A stretch of 64,000 nt of DNA. It comes from Armatimonadota bacterium (lineage in GTDB: Bacteria; Sysuimicrobiota; Sysuimicrobiia; Sysuimicrobiales; Sysuimicrobiaceae). Position numbers and translations under genes: made by a program. A model generated the notes under the pieces. It was not told the DNA's origin and did no database searches. It worked only from the letters and a program-made list of their open reading frames with translations. Location of the stretch: NCBI GenBank assembly GCA_025059775.1, contig JANXCW010000001.1:129588-193587 (forward strand). Reading direction: 5' to 3'. Below are positions 16,582 to 25,069 of this stretch, piece by piece (the stretch's first letter is position 1; each line of letters opens with the position of its first letter).

Positions 16582-18327
16582 GTGGAGGGGACGCCGCTGG
16601 AGGTGAAGTCCTCCGCGCTCCAACTCGCGGGGGCGGCGCTCCGGAGGCGTGCGCAGGGGGTGGGGGGGAGGAATGTGTTCCCCATCGCCCTCGGTGGCAC
16701 CGTCCTCGTGCTCGTGCTCTCCCCCGTGGGGATGCTGGTGTATGGGAGTCTGAGTACGGCTCCCCCGGGGGATGTGGGTGCCTTGAGCGGAGCGGGATTT
16801 GCAGCTCTCGGACATCCCGAGGTCCGCTCCGTGCTCTTGGAGACCCTGGTGGTGGCCTCCGGCGCGACGGCGTTGAGCCTGCTGATCGCCTCTCCCCTCT
16901 CCTGGTTCATTGCCCGGACCGACGTCCCGCTGGCGGGCCTGTGGGAGAACCTGCTGACCTTACCCCTCTTCATCCCCCCCATCCTGCTGGCGGTGGCGTG
17001 GAGCATCGCGGCCTCGCCCCGGGCAGGGCTGGTGAACCGTCTCGGGCAGCTGTTGGGCCTTCCGGCTCCCCTCGTGAACATCTACACCCGGGAAGGCCTC
17101 ATCTGGTTCCTCGCCCAGTACGGGGTGGCGTTCCAGGTGAGCGTCCTCACCGGTCCCCTGCGGGCCATGGATGCCAGCCTGGAGGAGGCCGGCCGGGTAA
17201 GCGGGGCGGGACAAGGGATCGTGCTGCGGCGCATCCTGCTCCCCCTCATGTTCCCCGTGCTCTCCAACTCCGCCCTTTACGCCCTCGCCCGGGGCGTGGA
17301 GACCTTCGAAGGGCCGCTGCTGATCGGACTGCCCGGCGGGATCAAGACCTTCGCGGTATACGTCTACGAGCTCATCCACCACAGCGCCCGACCTCACTAC
17401 CAGGTGGCCTCCGCCCTCGGGATCACGGCCCTGCTCCTGCTGCTCCCCCTCACGGCTCTCCAGTGGAAAGCCGTACAGGGCCAGGCTTTCTATGCCATCG
17501 GCGGGCGCGGCTACCGGCAATCCCGGCTCAGGCTCGGCCGCTGGCGGTGGGCGGCTGCGGGCCTGTGCGGGCTGTATGGTGCCGTCTCGGTCCTGTTCCC
17601 TGCCCTGGTTCTGCTCCTGGGATCCCTCTCCCGGCTGCTCGGGGTCTTCGGGGAGAACTGGTTTACCTGGGACCACTACCGCAGCCTGTTACGGGATCGC
17701 TACCTCGCCCAGGCGGTGCAGAACACCCTGGTGGTGGGGCTCGTGGGCGCTTCCGCGGTGGTGGCGCTGGGGATGGGAGTCGCTTATCTCCTGGTGCGCG
17801 GTCGAGGCCGGAGGGGGCTGCGCACCGCGGTGAACCTGGCCACGTGGGCTCCGGTGGGGGTTCCCGGTGTCCTCCTGGGTCTGGGGTTCCTGTGGGTCTT
17901 CGCGTTCCTGCCGGGTCCGTTCCGGCTCTACGGCACCATCTGGGCCCTCGTGATCGCGGACATCACCCTCTGCCTCCCTGTGGCGGTGCGCATCCTGCAG
18001 GGCGCCCTCGCCCAGCTCAATCCGGATCTGGAGGAAAGCGCCCGGGTGTGCGGAGTGGGTCCAGCACGGGCGGTGTGGGAGGTGGTGTTCCCGCTCCTGT
18101 GGCCCTCGGTGGTGGCCGCCTGGCTGCTGAGCTTCTTGATCATCCTCCGGGAGGTGAGCGCCTCCATCATGCTGGCCGCTCCCGGGAACCAGGTGCTGGC
18201 CGTGGCGCTCGTGGTGCTGGTGAACCAGGGGAGGATCGAGGAGGTGTGCGCGGTAGCCGTCCTCACCCTGATCGGGGTGGTCGGCCTGCGCAGCGTCCTC
18301 ACCCGCCTCACCCCAACCCGGGTCTGA
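16582..18327 (+). CDS. Two-domain ABC transporter permease (FbpB-like)
   Basis: Inner-membrane permease with two fused BPD_transp_1 halves, together about 12 transmembrane helices. Each half carries an EAA loop: EEAGRVSGAGQGIVLRRILLP near residue 205 and EESARVCGVGPARAVWEVVFP near residue 490. The 581-residue length is standard for FbpB/ThiP-type permeases. It is in an operon with the binding protein just upstream. The ATPase that would energise it is not in the window beside it and must be encoded elsewhere or shared. The GTG start follows GGGGGG-rich sequence. Confidence 0.85.
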   Translation: MEGTPLEVKSSALQLAGAALRRRAQGVGGRNVFPIALGGTVLVLVLSPVGMLVYGSLSTAPPGDVGALSGAGFAALGHPEVRSVLLETLVVASGATALSLLIASPLSWFIARTDVPLAGLWENLLTLPLFIPPILLAVAWSIAASPRAGLVNRLGQLLGLPAPLVNIYTREGLIWFLAQYGVAFQVSVLTGPLRAMDASLEEAGRVSGAGQGIVLRRILLPLMFPVLSNSALYALARGVETFEGPLLIGLPGGIKTFAVYVYELIHHSARPHYQVASALGITALLLLLPLTALQWKAVQGQAFYAIGGRGYRQSRLRLGRWRWAAAGLCGLYGAVSVLFPALVLLLGSLSRLLGVFGENWFTWDHYRSLLRDRYLAQAVQNTLVVGLVGASAVVALGMGVAYLLVRGRGRRGLRTAVNLATWAPVGVPGVLLGLGFLWVFAFLPGPFRLYGTIWALVIADITLCLPVAVRILQGALAQLNPDLEESARVCGVGPARAVWEVVFPLLWPSVVAAWLLSFLIILREVSASIMLAAPGNQVLAVALVVLVNQGRIEEVCAVAVLTLIGVVGLRSVLTRLTPTRV

Positions 18328-18412
18328 ATGCAGGGACCCAACGACGGAGGACACGATGCGAACAGGGATGCAGGGGTTCGAGGAACACACAACCAATAGG
18401 AGGAGGGGAGCT

Positions 18413-19948
18413 ATGGTACCCAGATGGCGGGTTGTAACGCTCGTCTTCGCCTGCATGGGAATGGCAGGATTCCTGGCCGCGGGTGTCCTTGCCGCCAGTC
18501 CCTCCCCCCAGCGCGGGGGTCGGCTTCGGGTCGCGGACGATCCTCCTGGGGGGCCGTTTGGGGTTCCCTGGAAGCGGGGGATCTACGGCTCCATCCCGGC
18601 TTCCGTGGTCTTCGAGGCTCCCTTCTGGGGCGACGCCCGTGGGCGCATCTTCCCGCAGTTGGTGGAGCGATGGGAGCTCTCTCCGGACCGGAAAGCGATG
18701 CTCCTGCGGATCCGCAGGGGGGTGCGCTTCCACGACGGCACGGAGCTCACCGCGGAGGCCATGCGCTTCAACCTGCAGAAGCAGATCGAAGCGCGCCGTC
18801 TGCCCGGGATCGTGCAATCCGCGGAGGTGGTGGACGCCGTCACCGTCCGACTGAACCTGGCGGAGTGGCACAATGGCCTCCCCCTGTGGTTGGACGGGCT
18901 CGGATCCACCGAGATCGTGTCTCCCCGGCACATCCAGCGGGTGGGGGAGGATCGGGCCCAGTGGGAGCCTGTGGGCACCGGTCCCTTCCGGGTGGTCCGG
19001 TACGATCCCAACGCCCTCGCGGAGTTCACCCGGTTCCCCGATTACTGGGACCGGGGGAAGCCTTACCTGGACCGCCTGGAAATGCGGTTCTTCCGGGATC
19101 AGCAGACCCTGAAGGCAGCCCTCCTGGCAGGCCAGCTGGACGTGGCCGGCTTCAGCGATCCCGTGATCATCAGCGAGCTCAAGGCTACAGGGAGGTTCCA
19201 GCTGATCACCGGCCTGCACACCGTGAACATCGCCTTGATCCCTGACAGTGCGAACGCGGACTCCCCCCTCGCCGACCGGAGGGTGCGGGAGGCGGTGTTC
19301 TCCGCCATCGACCGGGAATCCATCGCCAGGGGCTTGGGCTACGGAGTGTTCGAGGCGTGGAACCAGATTGCCCATCCCGGCCACGAGGCCGTCTTCCGGG
19401 ATTCCCCGGTTCCCCCGTACGATCCTTCCCGGACCCGTCGCCTGCTCGCGGAAGCGGGCTATCCCGACGGCTTCCGCACGCGCCTCATCTTCGACCCCAC
19501 CGTGGTCTCCCGGGAGATCGCCACGGCCATCCAGGGGTACCTGGAGAGGGCCGGTATTCGGGCGGAGCTGGAAATGGTGGACAGACCCCGTTTTTCGGAA
19601 TACCAGCAGAAGGGGTGGCGTGGCTTTCTGATCGAGACCATGAGCTACGTGGCCAACTTCAACAGCTGGGTTGAGTTCTTCTTCACGAATCCTCCCGCAC
19701 GCTATGCGAGTATGAAACGGCCACCGGAGCTGGAGAGGGCCTGGCAGGAATCCCGAACGACCCTCACCCCCCAACGGCATAAGCTGCAGCTGGTGCACCG
19801 GGTCCTGCTGCAGGACCTCACGGTGATCCCGGTGATGATCGGTCCCCGGAAGGTCTATATCGCCCAGCCCCAGGTGCGGAACACCGGACACCTGCAGGGC
19901 GGGACCTGGCCGAGGTGGAGGCCCGGGGACGCCTGGATCGCCCGGTAG
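18413..19948 (+). CDS. Family 5 extracellular solute-binding protein (DppA/OppA-like)
   Basis: Periplasmic or lipid-free binding protein for peptides, nickel or related ligands. Seen: signal peptide (about residues 1-30), GGRLRVADD, a WELSPDRKAMLLRIRRGVRFHDG block that marks family SBP_bac_5, TGPFRVVRY and DRRVREAVFSAIDRESI. The length is 511 residues. The ATG at 18413 follows a strong GGAGGGGAG. It lies 85 bp downstream of the permease in the same direction but belongs to a different transporter class, and no Dpp-type permease or ATPase is next to it, so it may serve a remote system. Confidence 0.85.
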   Translation: MVPRWRVVTLVFACMGMAGFLAAGVLAASPSPQRGGRLRVADDPPGGPFGVPWKRGIYGSIPASVVFEAPFWGDARGRIFPQLVERWELSPDRKAMLLRIRRGVRFHDGTELTAEAMRFNLQKQIEARRLPGIVQSAEVVDAVTVRLNLAEWHNGLPLWLDGLGSTEIVSPRHIQRVGEDRAQWEPVGTGPFRVVRYDPNALAEFTRFPDYWDRGKPYLDRLEMRFFRDQQTLKAALLAGQLDVAGFSDPVIISELKATGRFQLITGLHTVNIALIPDSANADSPLADRRVREAVFSAIDRESIARGLGYGVFEAWNQIAHPGHEAVFRDSPVPPYDPSRTRRLLAEAGYPDGFRTRLIFDPTVVSREIATAIQGYLERAGIRAELEMVDRPRFSEYQQKGWRGFLIETMSYVANFNSWVEFFFTNPPARYASMKRPPELERAWQESRTTLTPQRHKLQLVHRVLLQDLTVIPVMIGPRKVYIAQPQVRNTGHLQGGTWPRWRPGDAWIAR

Positions 19949-19971
19949 GCACACGTCGGAACCAGAGCGCC

Positions 19972-21498
19972 ATGGACCGGATGCCTGGCACGGAGCACCC
20001 CCCCTTCCAGGATCCCGACCCCGTGCACTTCGTGGACACCACCCTGCGGGACGGGCTTCAGAGCCTGTGGGCCAGTTGGATCGGCCTGGATCTGTTCCGG
20101 GAGGTGGCACCCGCCATCGACCGGGCAGGGTTCTGGGCCATGGAGGTACCCCTGAATCCCATCTTCTTCCGCAAGATGCTGCGGGATTTGCGGATCAACC
20201 CGTGGGAGGTCTGCCGGCTCGTGGGCGAGACCGTCCAGCGAACCCCCCGGGCCTGTATGGTGGGGACCCTGCTGCGCGGATTTGAGTACCGGGCGCCCAG
20301 GAGCCTCCTCCGCCTGTACCTGCGGAAGATCGCGGAGACGAAGGCCCTGAACCGTGCGCAGATGACCCCGAATCGGATGGACGAGGCCGAAATCGACTTC
20401 CCCTACATGGTTCCCCTCCTCCGGGAGCTGGGGTACCAGGTGGTGGTGGCCATCGCCTATGACGACACTCCCCGGCACACGGTCGGCTATTACGTGGAGC
20501 AGGTGCATCGGGCGCTGCGGTTCCGCGCGGACGCCATCTACCTAAAGGATTTCGGGGGAATCCTGACTCCGGAACGGGCGCGGGAGATCCTCCCCGCCAT
20601 GAAGAACGCGTGCGGATCTGTCCCCTTCGAGTTGCACTCCCACTGCACCATCGGGCTGGCGGATATGACCTACGTGGAGGCCATCCGGGCAGGCGTGAGG
20701 ATCCTCCACACGGGAATCCCCCCTCTCGCGAGTGGTACGGCGCAACCGAGCATCCTCCGTACCCTCCGGAACCTCCGGGCCCTCGGGGGGCGCGGCCAGG
20801 TGGATCTGGAAGAAGTCCAGGCCGCATCGAGGGCGTTGCGGAAGATCGGGACGGACCACGGGTTTCCGGAGGGGGCCCCTTCGGAGTTCGACCTCGGCTA
20901 TTTCGAGCACCGGGTCCCCGGCGGGGTGCTCTCCAACCTCCGGTACCAGCTCCGGGAACTGGGGCTGGAGGACCGTCTGGAGGAGGTCCTCCAGGAGGTG
21001 GTGCAGGTCCGGAGGGAGCTGGGCTATCCCATGATGATCACCCCGTACGCCCAGATGGTGGTCACCCAGGCCGCCTTCAACGTGGCCACGGGAGGGCGTT
21101 ACGAGGTGGTGCCGGATGATGTCATCCGGTTTGCCCTGGGATGGTTCGGAAAGGAATCGGGGGCGGATCAGATGGATCCCATCGTTCGGGATCGCATCCT
21201 GGGGCGCCAGCGGGCCAAAGAGATCCGGCAAACCCTGCAGCGGGAAGAGGAGGAGCGGGAGAAGGGGATCGAGGAGATCAAGCGCGAGATGGGGTACGCG
21301 TTCCGGGACGATGAGGAGTTCCTGAACGCGGTGATCTATGAGGGGTACGGACGCACGGAGAACCCGCAAGACCTCCCATCGCTGGAACGGAGCCAGATCC
21401 GGCCCCGGGAGCGACGCGTCTACGTGGAGGTCCGCCGAGGGGACGCACGGGCCCTTCTCGTGTTGTACCCTGGTCCACGCGTTGACACTCCTCCTTGA
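19972..21498 (+). CDS. Carboxyltransferase-domain protein (pyruvate carboxylase B / oxaloacetate decarboxylase alpha-like)
   Basis: DRE-TIM (HMGL-like) metallolyase of the PycB/OadA/transcarboxylase-5S group. Seen: VDTTLRDGLQS, the carbamylatable Lys in IYLKDFGGILTPE, and metal-binding HSHCTIG, followed by a PYC_OADA-like helical region. There is no biotin-attachment motif (AMKM) at the C-terminus, so a biotin carrier must be separate or absent. The length is 508 residues. The tail (LQREEEEREKGIEEIKREMG) is a charged helix. Starts at ATG 19972 or 19981 lack strong Shine-Dalgarnos. The gene sits directly before citrate synthase, consistent with supplying or removing oxaloacetate. The exact reaction is inferred. 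Confidence 0.75.
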   Translation: MDRMPGTEHPPFQDPDPVHFVDTTLRDGLQSLWASWIGLDLFREVAPAIDRAGFWAMEVPLNPIFFRKMLRDLRINPWEVCRLVGETVQRTPRACMVGTLLRGFEYRAPRSLLRLYLRKIAETKALNRAQMTPNRMDEAEIDFPYMVPLLRELGYQVVVAIAYDDTPRHTVGYYVEQVHRALRFRADAIYLKDFGGILTPERAREILPAMKNACGSVPFELHSHCTIGLADMTYVEAIRAGVRILHTGIPPLASGTAQPSILRTLRNLRALGGRGQVDLEEVQAASRALRKIGTDHGFPEGAPSEFDLGYFEHRVPGGVLSNLRYQLRELGLEDRLEEVLQEVVQVRRELGYPMMITPYAQMVVTQAAFNVATGGRYEVVPDDVIRFALGWFGKESGADQMDPIVRDRILGRQRAKEIRQTLQREEEEREKGIEEIKREMGYAFRDDEEFLNAVIYEGYGRTENPQDLPSLERSQIRPRERRVYVEVRRGDARALLVLYPGPRVDTPP

Positions 21499-21545
21499 GG
21501 GATCGTATCGTCGAAGCGGAAGAATCCCCGGAAACGAGTGACGCG

Positions 21546-22676
21546 ATGCCCCAGATCGCGAAAGGCCTGGAAGGTGTGGTGGCGGGAACCACCGCCCTGA
21601 GCTTCATCGACGGGCGGGCGGGTCGGCTTGTGTACTGCGGATACGACATCCAGGAGCTTGCCCGGAAGTCCACCTTTGAGGAAGTCTGTTTCCTCCTGTG
21701 GTACGGCCGGCTGCCGAACCGGGCGGAACTCGATGCCCTGCGGAGGGAGCTGGCGGCGCTGCGACCGCTTCCCGGGCCTGTGGGCGAGCTCCTGCGGTCG
21801 CTTCCGAAGACCCTGGATCCCCTAGACGCCCTGCGCACGGCCCTTTCCCCGCTCCTAGCCTTTGACGAGAACCCAAGGGATTCGTCCCAGGAGGCGGATC
21901 TCCGCCGGGCGAAGTGGCTCACCGCCCTCATCAGCACCGTCATCGCCACCTTCCACCGGCTGCGCATAGCCCAGGAGCCCGTGCCGCCGGATCCAGATCT
22001 CCCGCACGCCGCCAACTTCCTGTACATGTTGCAGGGTAATCGGCCCACCCCGCTGACGCAGCGGGCTATGGACGCCTACTTCGTGCTGCTCGCGGACCAC
22101 GGCTACAACGCCTCCACCTTCACCGCCCGGGTCATCGCCAGCACCCTCTCCGATATGGTCTCCGCGGTCTGCGGGGCCATCGGCGCCCTCAAAGGGCCGC
22201 TCCACGGGGGGGCAGCCCAGTGGACCATGGAGATGCTGTTGGAGATCGGCTCCCTGGAAAACGTGGAGCCGTACGTCCGGCGGCTGTTCGCGGAGCACAG
22301 GCGGGTGCCCGGATTCGGACACCGGGTGTACCGGACGGAGGATCCCCGGGCCCGGGTGCTGCGGGAGCTCTCCCGTCGGGTGGGGGAGGAGACCGGTGGC
22401 CTCCTGTGGTACGAGCTGTCCGAACGCGTGGACGCCCTGGTGGCCCAGCTCCGGGGAGACCGGGAGATCTATCCCAACGTGGACTTCTACTCCGCCTCCC
22501 TGCTCTATAACCTCGGCATCCCGCCGGACCTCATGACGTGCGCCTTCGCGGCGAGCCGGGTGGCGGGCTGGACCGCGCACGTGCTCGAGCAGCAGGCGGA
22601 CAACCGGCTGTATCGCCCGCTGTCGGAGTACACGGGGCCCATGGACCTCGTCTACGTTCCGCTGGAGGAGCGCTAG
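21546..22676 (+). CDS. Citrate synthase (first copy)
   Basis: Condenses oxaloacetate and acetyl-CoA. Seen: GLEGVVAGTTALSFIDG, GYDIQELA, the catalytic GPLHGGA (His), GFGHRVY (His) and NVDFYSA (Asp) motifs, and the C-terminal EQQADNRLYRP. All three catalytic residues are present. The length is 376 residues, typical of the short bacterial type. I chose ATG 21546; a TTG at 21495 would add 17 unconserved residues and overlap the previous gene. It probably forms a unit with the carboxyltransferase. A second, methylcitrate-linked copy lies at 47188. Confidence 0.9.
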   Translation: MPQIAKGLEGVVAGTTALSFIDGRAGRLVYCGYDIQELARKSTFEEVCFLLWYGRLPNRAELDALRRELAALRPLPGPVGELLRSLPKTLDPLDALRTALSPLLAFDENPRDSSQEADLRRAKWLTALISTVIATFHRLRIAQEPVPPDPDLPHAANFLYMLQGNRPTPLTQRAMDAYFVLLADHGYNASTFTARVIASTLSDMVSAVCGAIGALKGPLHGGAAQWTMEMLLEIGSLENVEPYVRRLFAEHRRVPGFGHRVYRTEDPRARVLRELSRRVGEETGGLLWYELSERVDALVAQLRGDREIYPNVDFYSASLLYNLGIPPDLMTCAFAASRVAGWTAHVLEQQADNRLYRPLSEYTGPMDLVYVPLEER

Positions 22677-23155
22677 AGCGTTTTGCTGAAGACCTGGAGG
22701 TAGGGACGGTAGCCCATCCCCTCCCAGAAGGCGAGGGCCGCGGGGTTCTGGGGGGCTACGGTGAGCTCCACGCGCCGGATCCCTTGTGCGCGCAGCCAAG
22801 CCTCCAGCCGCTCCACCATACGACGGGCGACCCCCTGACGTCGGTAGGGCTCCCGGGTGTACACGTCCTGGATATAGCCCCGCCGGCGGTACCGGAAGAA
22901 GGAGGGAGCCAGCATCGTCCGGCCCACCGCCATCCCCGCGAGTTCCCCCGGAACCCAGGCCACCACCACGCACACGTCCTCCCGATCCAGCAGGGAGGCC
23001 ACGTACGCCGCGTAGGACTGCCGCCACCCCCGGCTGAGGGCGAAGCCGGGGTCGAACTGCTCGTGGTAGCGCGCCAGCTCCCCCCACGCCTCCACGAGGT
23101 GGGGAAGGTCACGGAGGGTCGCGGGACGTACCTGCACCCGCTCCAGCTGCCGCAT
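22673..23155 (-). CDS. GNAT-family N-acetyltransferase
   Basis: A 160-residue acetyltransferase-like protein. Seen: VRPATLRDLPHLVEAW at the N-terminus, IQDVYTREPYRRQGVARRMVERLEAWL (acetyl-CoA loop RRQGVA) and NPAALAFWEGMGYRPY at the C-terminus, the standard GNAT layout. The acceptor is unknown. It is convergent with citrate synthase and overlaps it by 4 bp. Confidence 0.85.
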   Translation of the reverse strand: MRQLERVQVRPATLRDLPHLVEAWGELARYHEQFDPGFALSRGWRQSYAAYVASLLDREDVCVVVAWVPGELAGMAVGRTMLAPSFFRYRRRGYIQDVYTREPYRRQGVARRMVERLEAWLRAQGIRRVELTVAPQNPAALAFWEGMGYRPYLQVFSKTL

Positions 23156-23270
23156 ACCAGGCTAGTTGGGCAACCCATCCGAGAATTCCTGCCTGCCCGT
23201 CCGTGTCTTCCGGCACCCGGAAGACCGGGGTGGCGGGAGAAGCCCGCAGGAATTCCCCGGATCCCCATCG

Positions 23271-23276
23271 GATACT
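23271..23276 (+). promoter_or_regulatory. Candidate -10 box, leaderless gene
   Basis: GATACT lies 6 nt before GTG 23283, the same spacing as at 3281 and 40642. There is no clear -35 and no strong Shine-Dalgarno. Confidence 0.3.
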
Positions 23277-23282
23277 AGAGGT

Positions 23283-24194
23283 GTGGAGTGGGAGGAGCGG
23301 CTGCGGGACCTGGAGGGCATGGTGCGGGTCACCGCCTCGGAGATCGCCCTTGCCGCGGCGGAGGCCCTGGAAGCGTGGATAGCCGCCTGCGGGGAAGCGG
23401 ATCCCCGAGCCTTCGTGGCCGCCTTGGACGGTGCCATCCAGGAGCTCCTCCAGCGCAAACCCACCTCGGCTCCCCTCATGAACCTCCACCACCGCGTGGT
23501 GCGCTTCGCGGAGGAGATGGCCCGGGAGGGGGTCCCTCTCCCGCAGATCCGGGAGGAGATCCAGGACTGGCTGCGGGGGTACCGCGCCCACATCGCCACC
23601 TCCCGGGCTCGGATCGCCCACTTCGCCGCGGAGGTCCTGGCGGACGCCCACGTGATCCTCACCATCTCCAACAGCCAGACGGTGCGGGCGGTGATCGAGG
23701 AGCTCTGGCAGCACAACCCCGAGCTGAGCGTGGTGGTGTTCGAGAGCCGGCCGTTGCTGGACGGCCGGAGGCTCGCGCAGGCCCTGGCGGAGCAGGGCAT
23801 CAACACCACCCTCACCGTGGACGGCGCCATGGCCTACTACATGGACGTGGCCTCCGCGGTGGTCACGGGCGCGGAGGCCGTCTCCCTCTCCGGGTTCTTC
23901 GTGAACACCATCGGCACCCGCCCCCTCCTGCTCGTGGCCCAGGCCCAGGACGTCCCGTGCTACGTGGCCACTCAGACCATCAAGATCCTGCCGCCCCTGT
24001 GGCGGGAGAGCTTCCCCACGGTCCTGGGCTCGCCCGCGGACCTCGCGCAGGAGTGGACGCCCCCGGAATCCCTCCACCTCTCGCCGCTCCTCTTTGAGCA
24101 GATCCCGGATCGCCTGGTGACCGCCTACCTGACGGAGGAGGGGGTTACAAGCCCCCTGCGGCTCGCGACCGTGAGCCGGCCCCTGGGGATATGA
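23283..24194 (+). CDS. eIF2B-alpha/MtnA-family protein (sugar-phosphate isomerase-like)
   Basis: Member of the IF-2B family, which includes eIF2B subunits, methylthioribose-1-phosphate isomerase and ribose-1,5-bisphosphate isomerase. Seen: an N-terminal helical region, ILTISNSQTVRAVIEE, VVVFESRPLLDGRRLAQAL, DGAMAYYMDVASAVVTGAEAV (family core with conserved Asp) and GTRPLLLVAQ. Family enzymes use a Cys and an Asp; the Asp in the core is present. At 303 residues it is at the short end, like R15P isomerases. I chose GTG 23283 over an earlier ATG because the extra sequence is unlike the family. Its stop overlaps the next gene's start by 4 bp, so the two probably act together. Confidence 0.72.
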   Translation: MEWEERLRDLEGMVRVTASEIALAAAEALEAWIAACGEADPRAFVAALDGAIQELLQRKPTSAPLMNLHHRVVRFAEEMAREGVPLPQIREEIQDWLRGYRAHIATSRARIAHFAAEVLADAHVILTISNSQTVRAVIEELWQHNPELSVVVFESRPLLDGRRLAQALAEQGINTTLTVDGAMAYYMDVASAVVTGAEAVSLSGFFVNTIGTRPLLLVAQAQDVPCYVATQTIKILPPLWRESFPTVLGSPADLAQEWTPPESLHLSPLLFEQIPDRLVTAYLTEEGVTSPLRLATVSRPLGI

Positions 24195-24991
24195 TCGCCT
24201 TCTCCCCCGCGGTGGATGTGGCGGTGCGCGCGGCCCGGGAGGCCGGGCACGTACTCCTGGAACACTTCCTGCGCCCCAGCCGGCCCGAAGAGGTCCGGCA
24301 TAAAGGGCCCACGAGCCCCGTGACGGAGGCGGACTACGCCAGCGAGGCGTGCATCGTCTCGCGGTTACGGGAGGCCTTCCCGGAGTACGGGATTGTGGCA
24401 GAGGAAACCGGGGGCTCAGCCCCCCCGGGCGTGCCGTGCTGGTACGTGGATCCCCTGGACGGCACCACGAACTTCGTCCACCGGCTTCCCTGGTTCGCGG
24501 TCTCCATCGCCCTCACGATGGGTGAGGACGTCCAGATCGGGGTGGTCTATCACCCCATTCTGGACGAGCTCTTCGTGGCGGAGCGAGCCAAGGGCGCATG
24601 GCTCATCCGAGGGAGCCATCGGGAGCCGCTACGGGTCTCCCGGATCGGGCTGCTTGAGCGGGCCCTGGTGGCCACGGGAACCCCTCCGGACATCGGCGCG
24701 ACTGGCCGCAACCTGCCCCAGATGGCCGCCCTTGCCAGGGCCGCGGAGGACCTGCGGCTCCTGGGATCCGCGGCCCTGGAGCTCGCGTCCGTGGCCGCGG
24801 GCCGCCTGGACGCCTTCTGGGAGCCGGATCTGAACCCCTGGGACGTGGCCGCGGGGGCGCTGCTGGTGCAGGAGGCGGGCGGCACGGTCACGGGGATGGA
24901 CGGATCGCCCTACACGGTGTGCACGCGGGACCTGCTGGCCTCCAACGGCCTCCTGCACGAGACCATGCTGCGCCTGGTACGGGGGGCATGA
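24191..24991 (+). CDS. Inositol monophosphatase family (SuhB/FBPase-like)
   Basis: Mg2+-dependent sugar-phosphate phosphatase. Seen: VTEADYASE, EETGG (metal-binding Glu), DPLDGTTNFVH (the IMPase signature), and LNPWDVAAGALLVQEAGG with the third metal Asp. The length is 266 residues. The ATG overlaps the preceding gene by 4 bp. Possible substrates are inositol phosphate, fructose-1,6-bisphosphate or NADP; coupling to an eIF2B-like isomerase suggests a sugar phosphate. It is convergent with mutL across a 78-bp gap in which I see no clear terminator. Confidence 0.88.
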   Translation: MIAFSPAVDVAVRAAREAGHVLLEHFLRPSRPEEVRHKGPTSPVTEADYASEACIVSRLREAFPEYGIVAEETGGSAPPGVPCWYVDPLDGTTNFVHRLPWFAVSIALTMGEDVQIGVVYHPILDELFVAERAKGAWLIRGSHREPLRVSRIGLLERALVATGTPPDIGATGRNLPQMAALARAAEDLRLLGSAALELASVAAGRLDAFWEPDLNPWDVAAGALLVQEAGGTVTGMDGSPYTVCTRDLLASNGLLHETMLRLVRGA

Positions 24992-25069
24992 CCGGAGAGC
25001 GATTTGCCCGGCTCGGCGGGGCAAGGCTCTGCTGGTGGCGGGAACCGCGGGCTCTTCGGATAAGGGCCT

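Noticed and set aside
18308-20110. 600-codon minus-strand frame opposite the family-5 binding protein
   Set aside because: Shadow of a conserved plus-strand gene.
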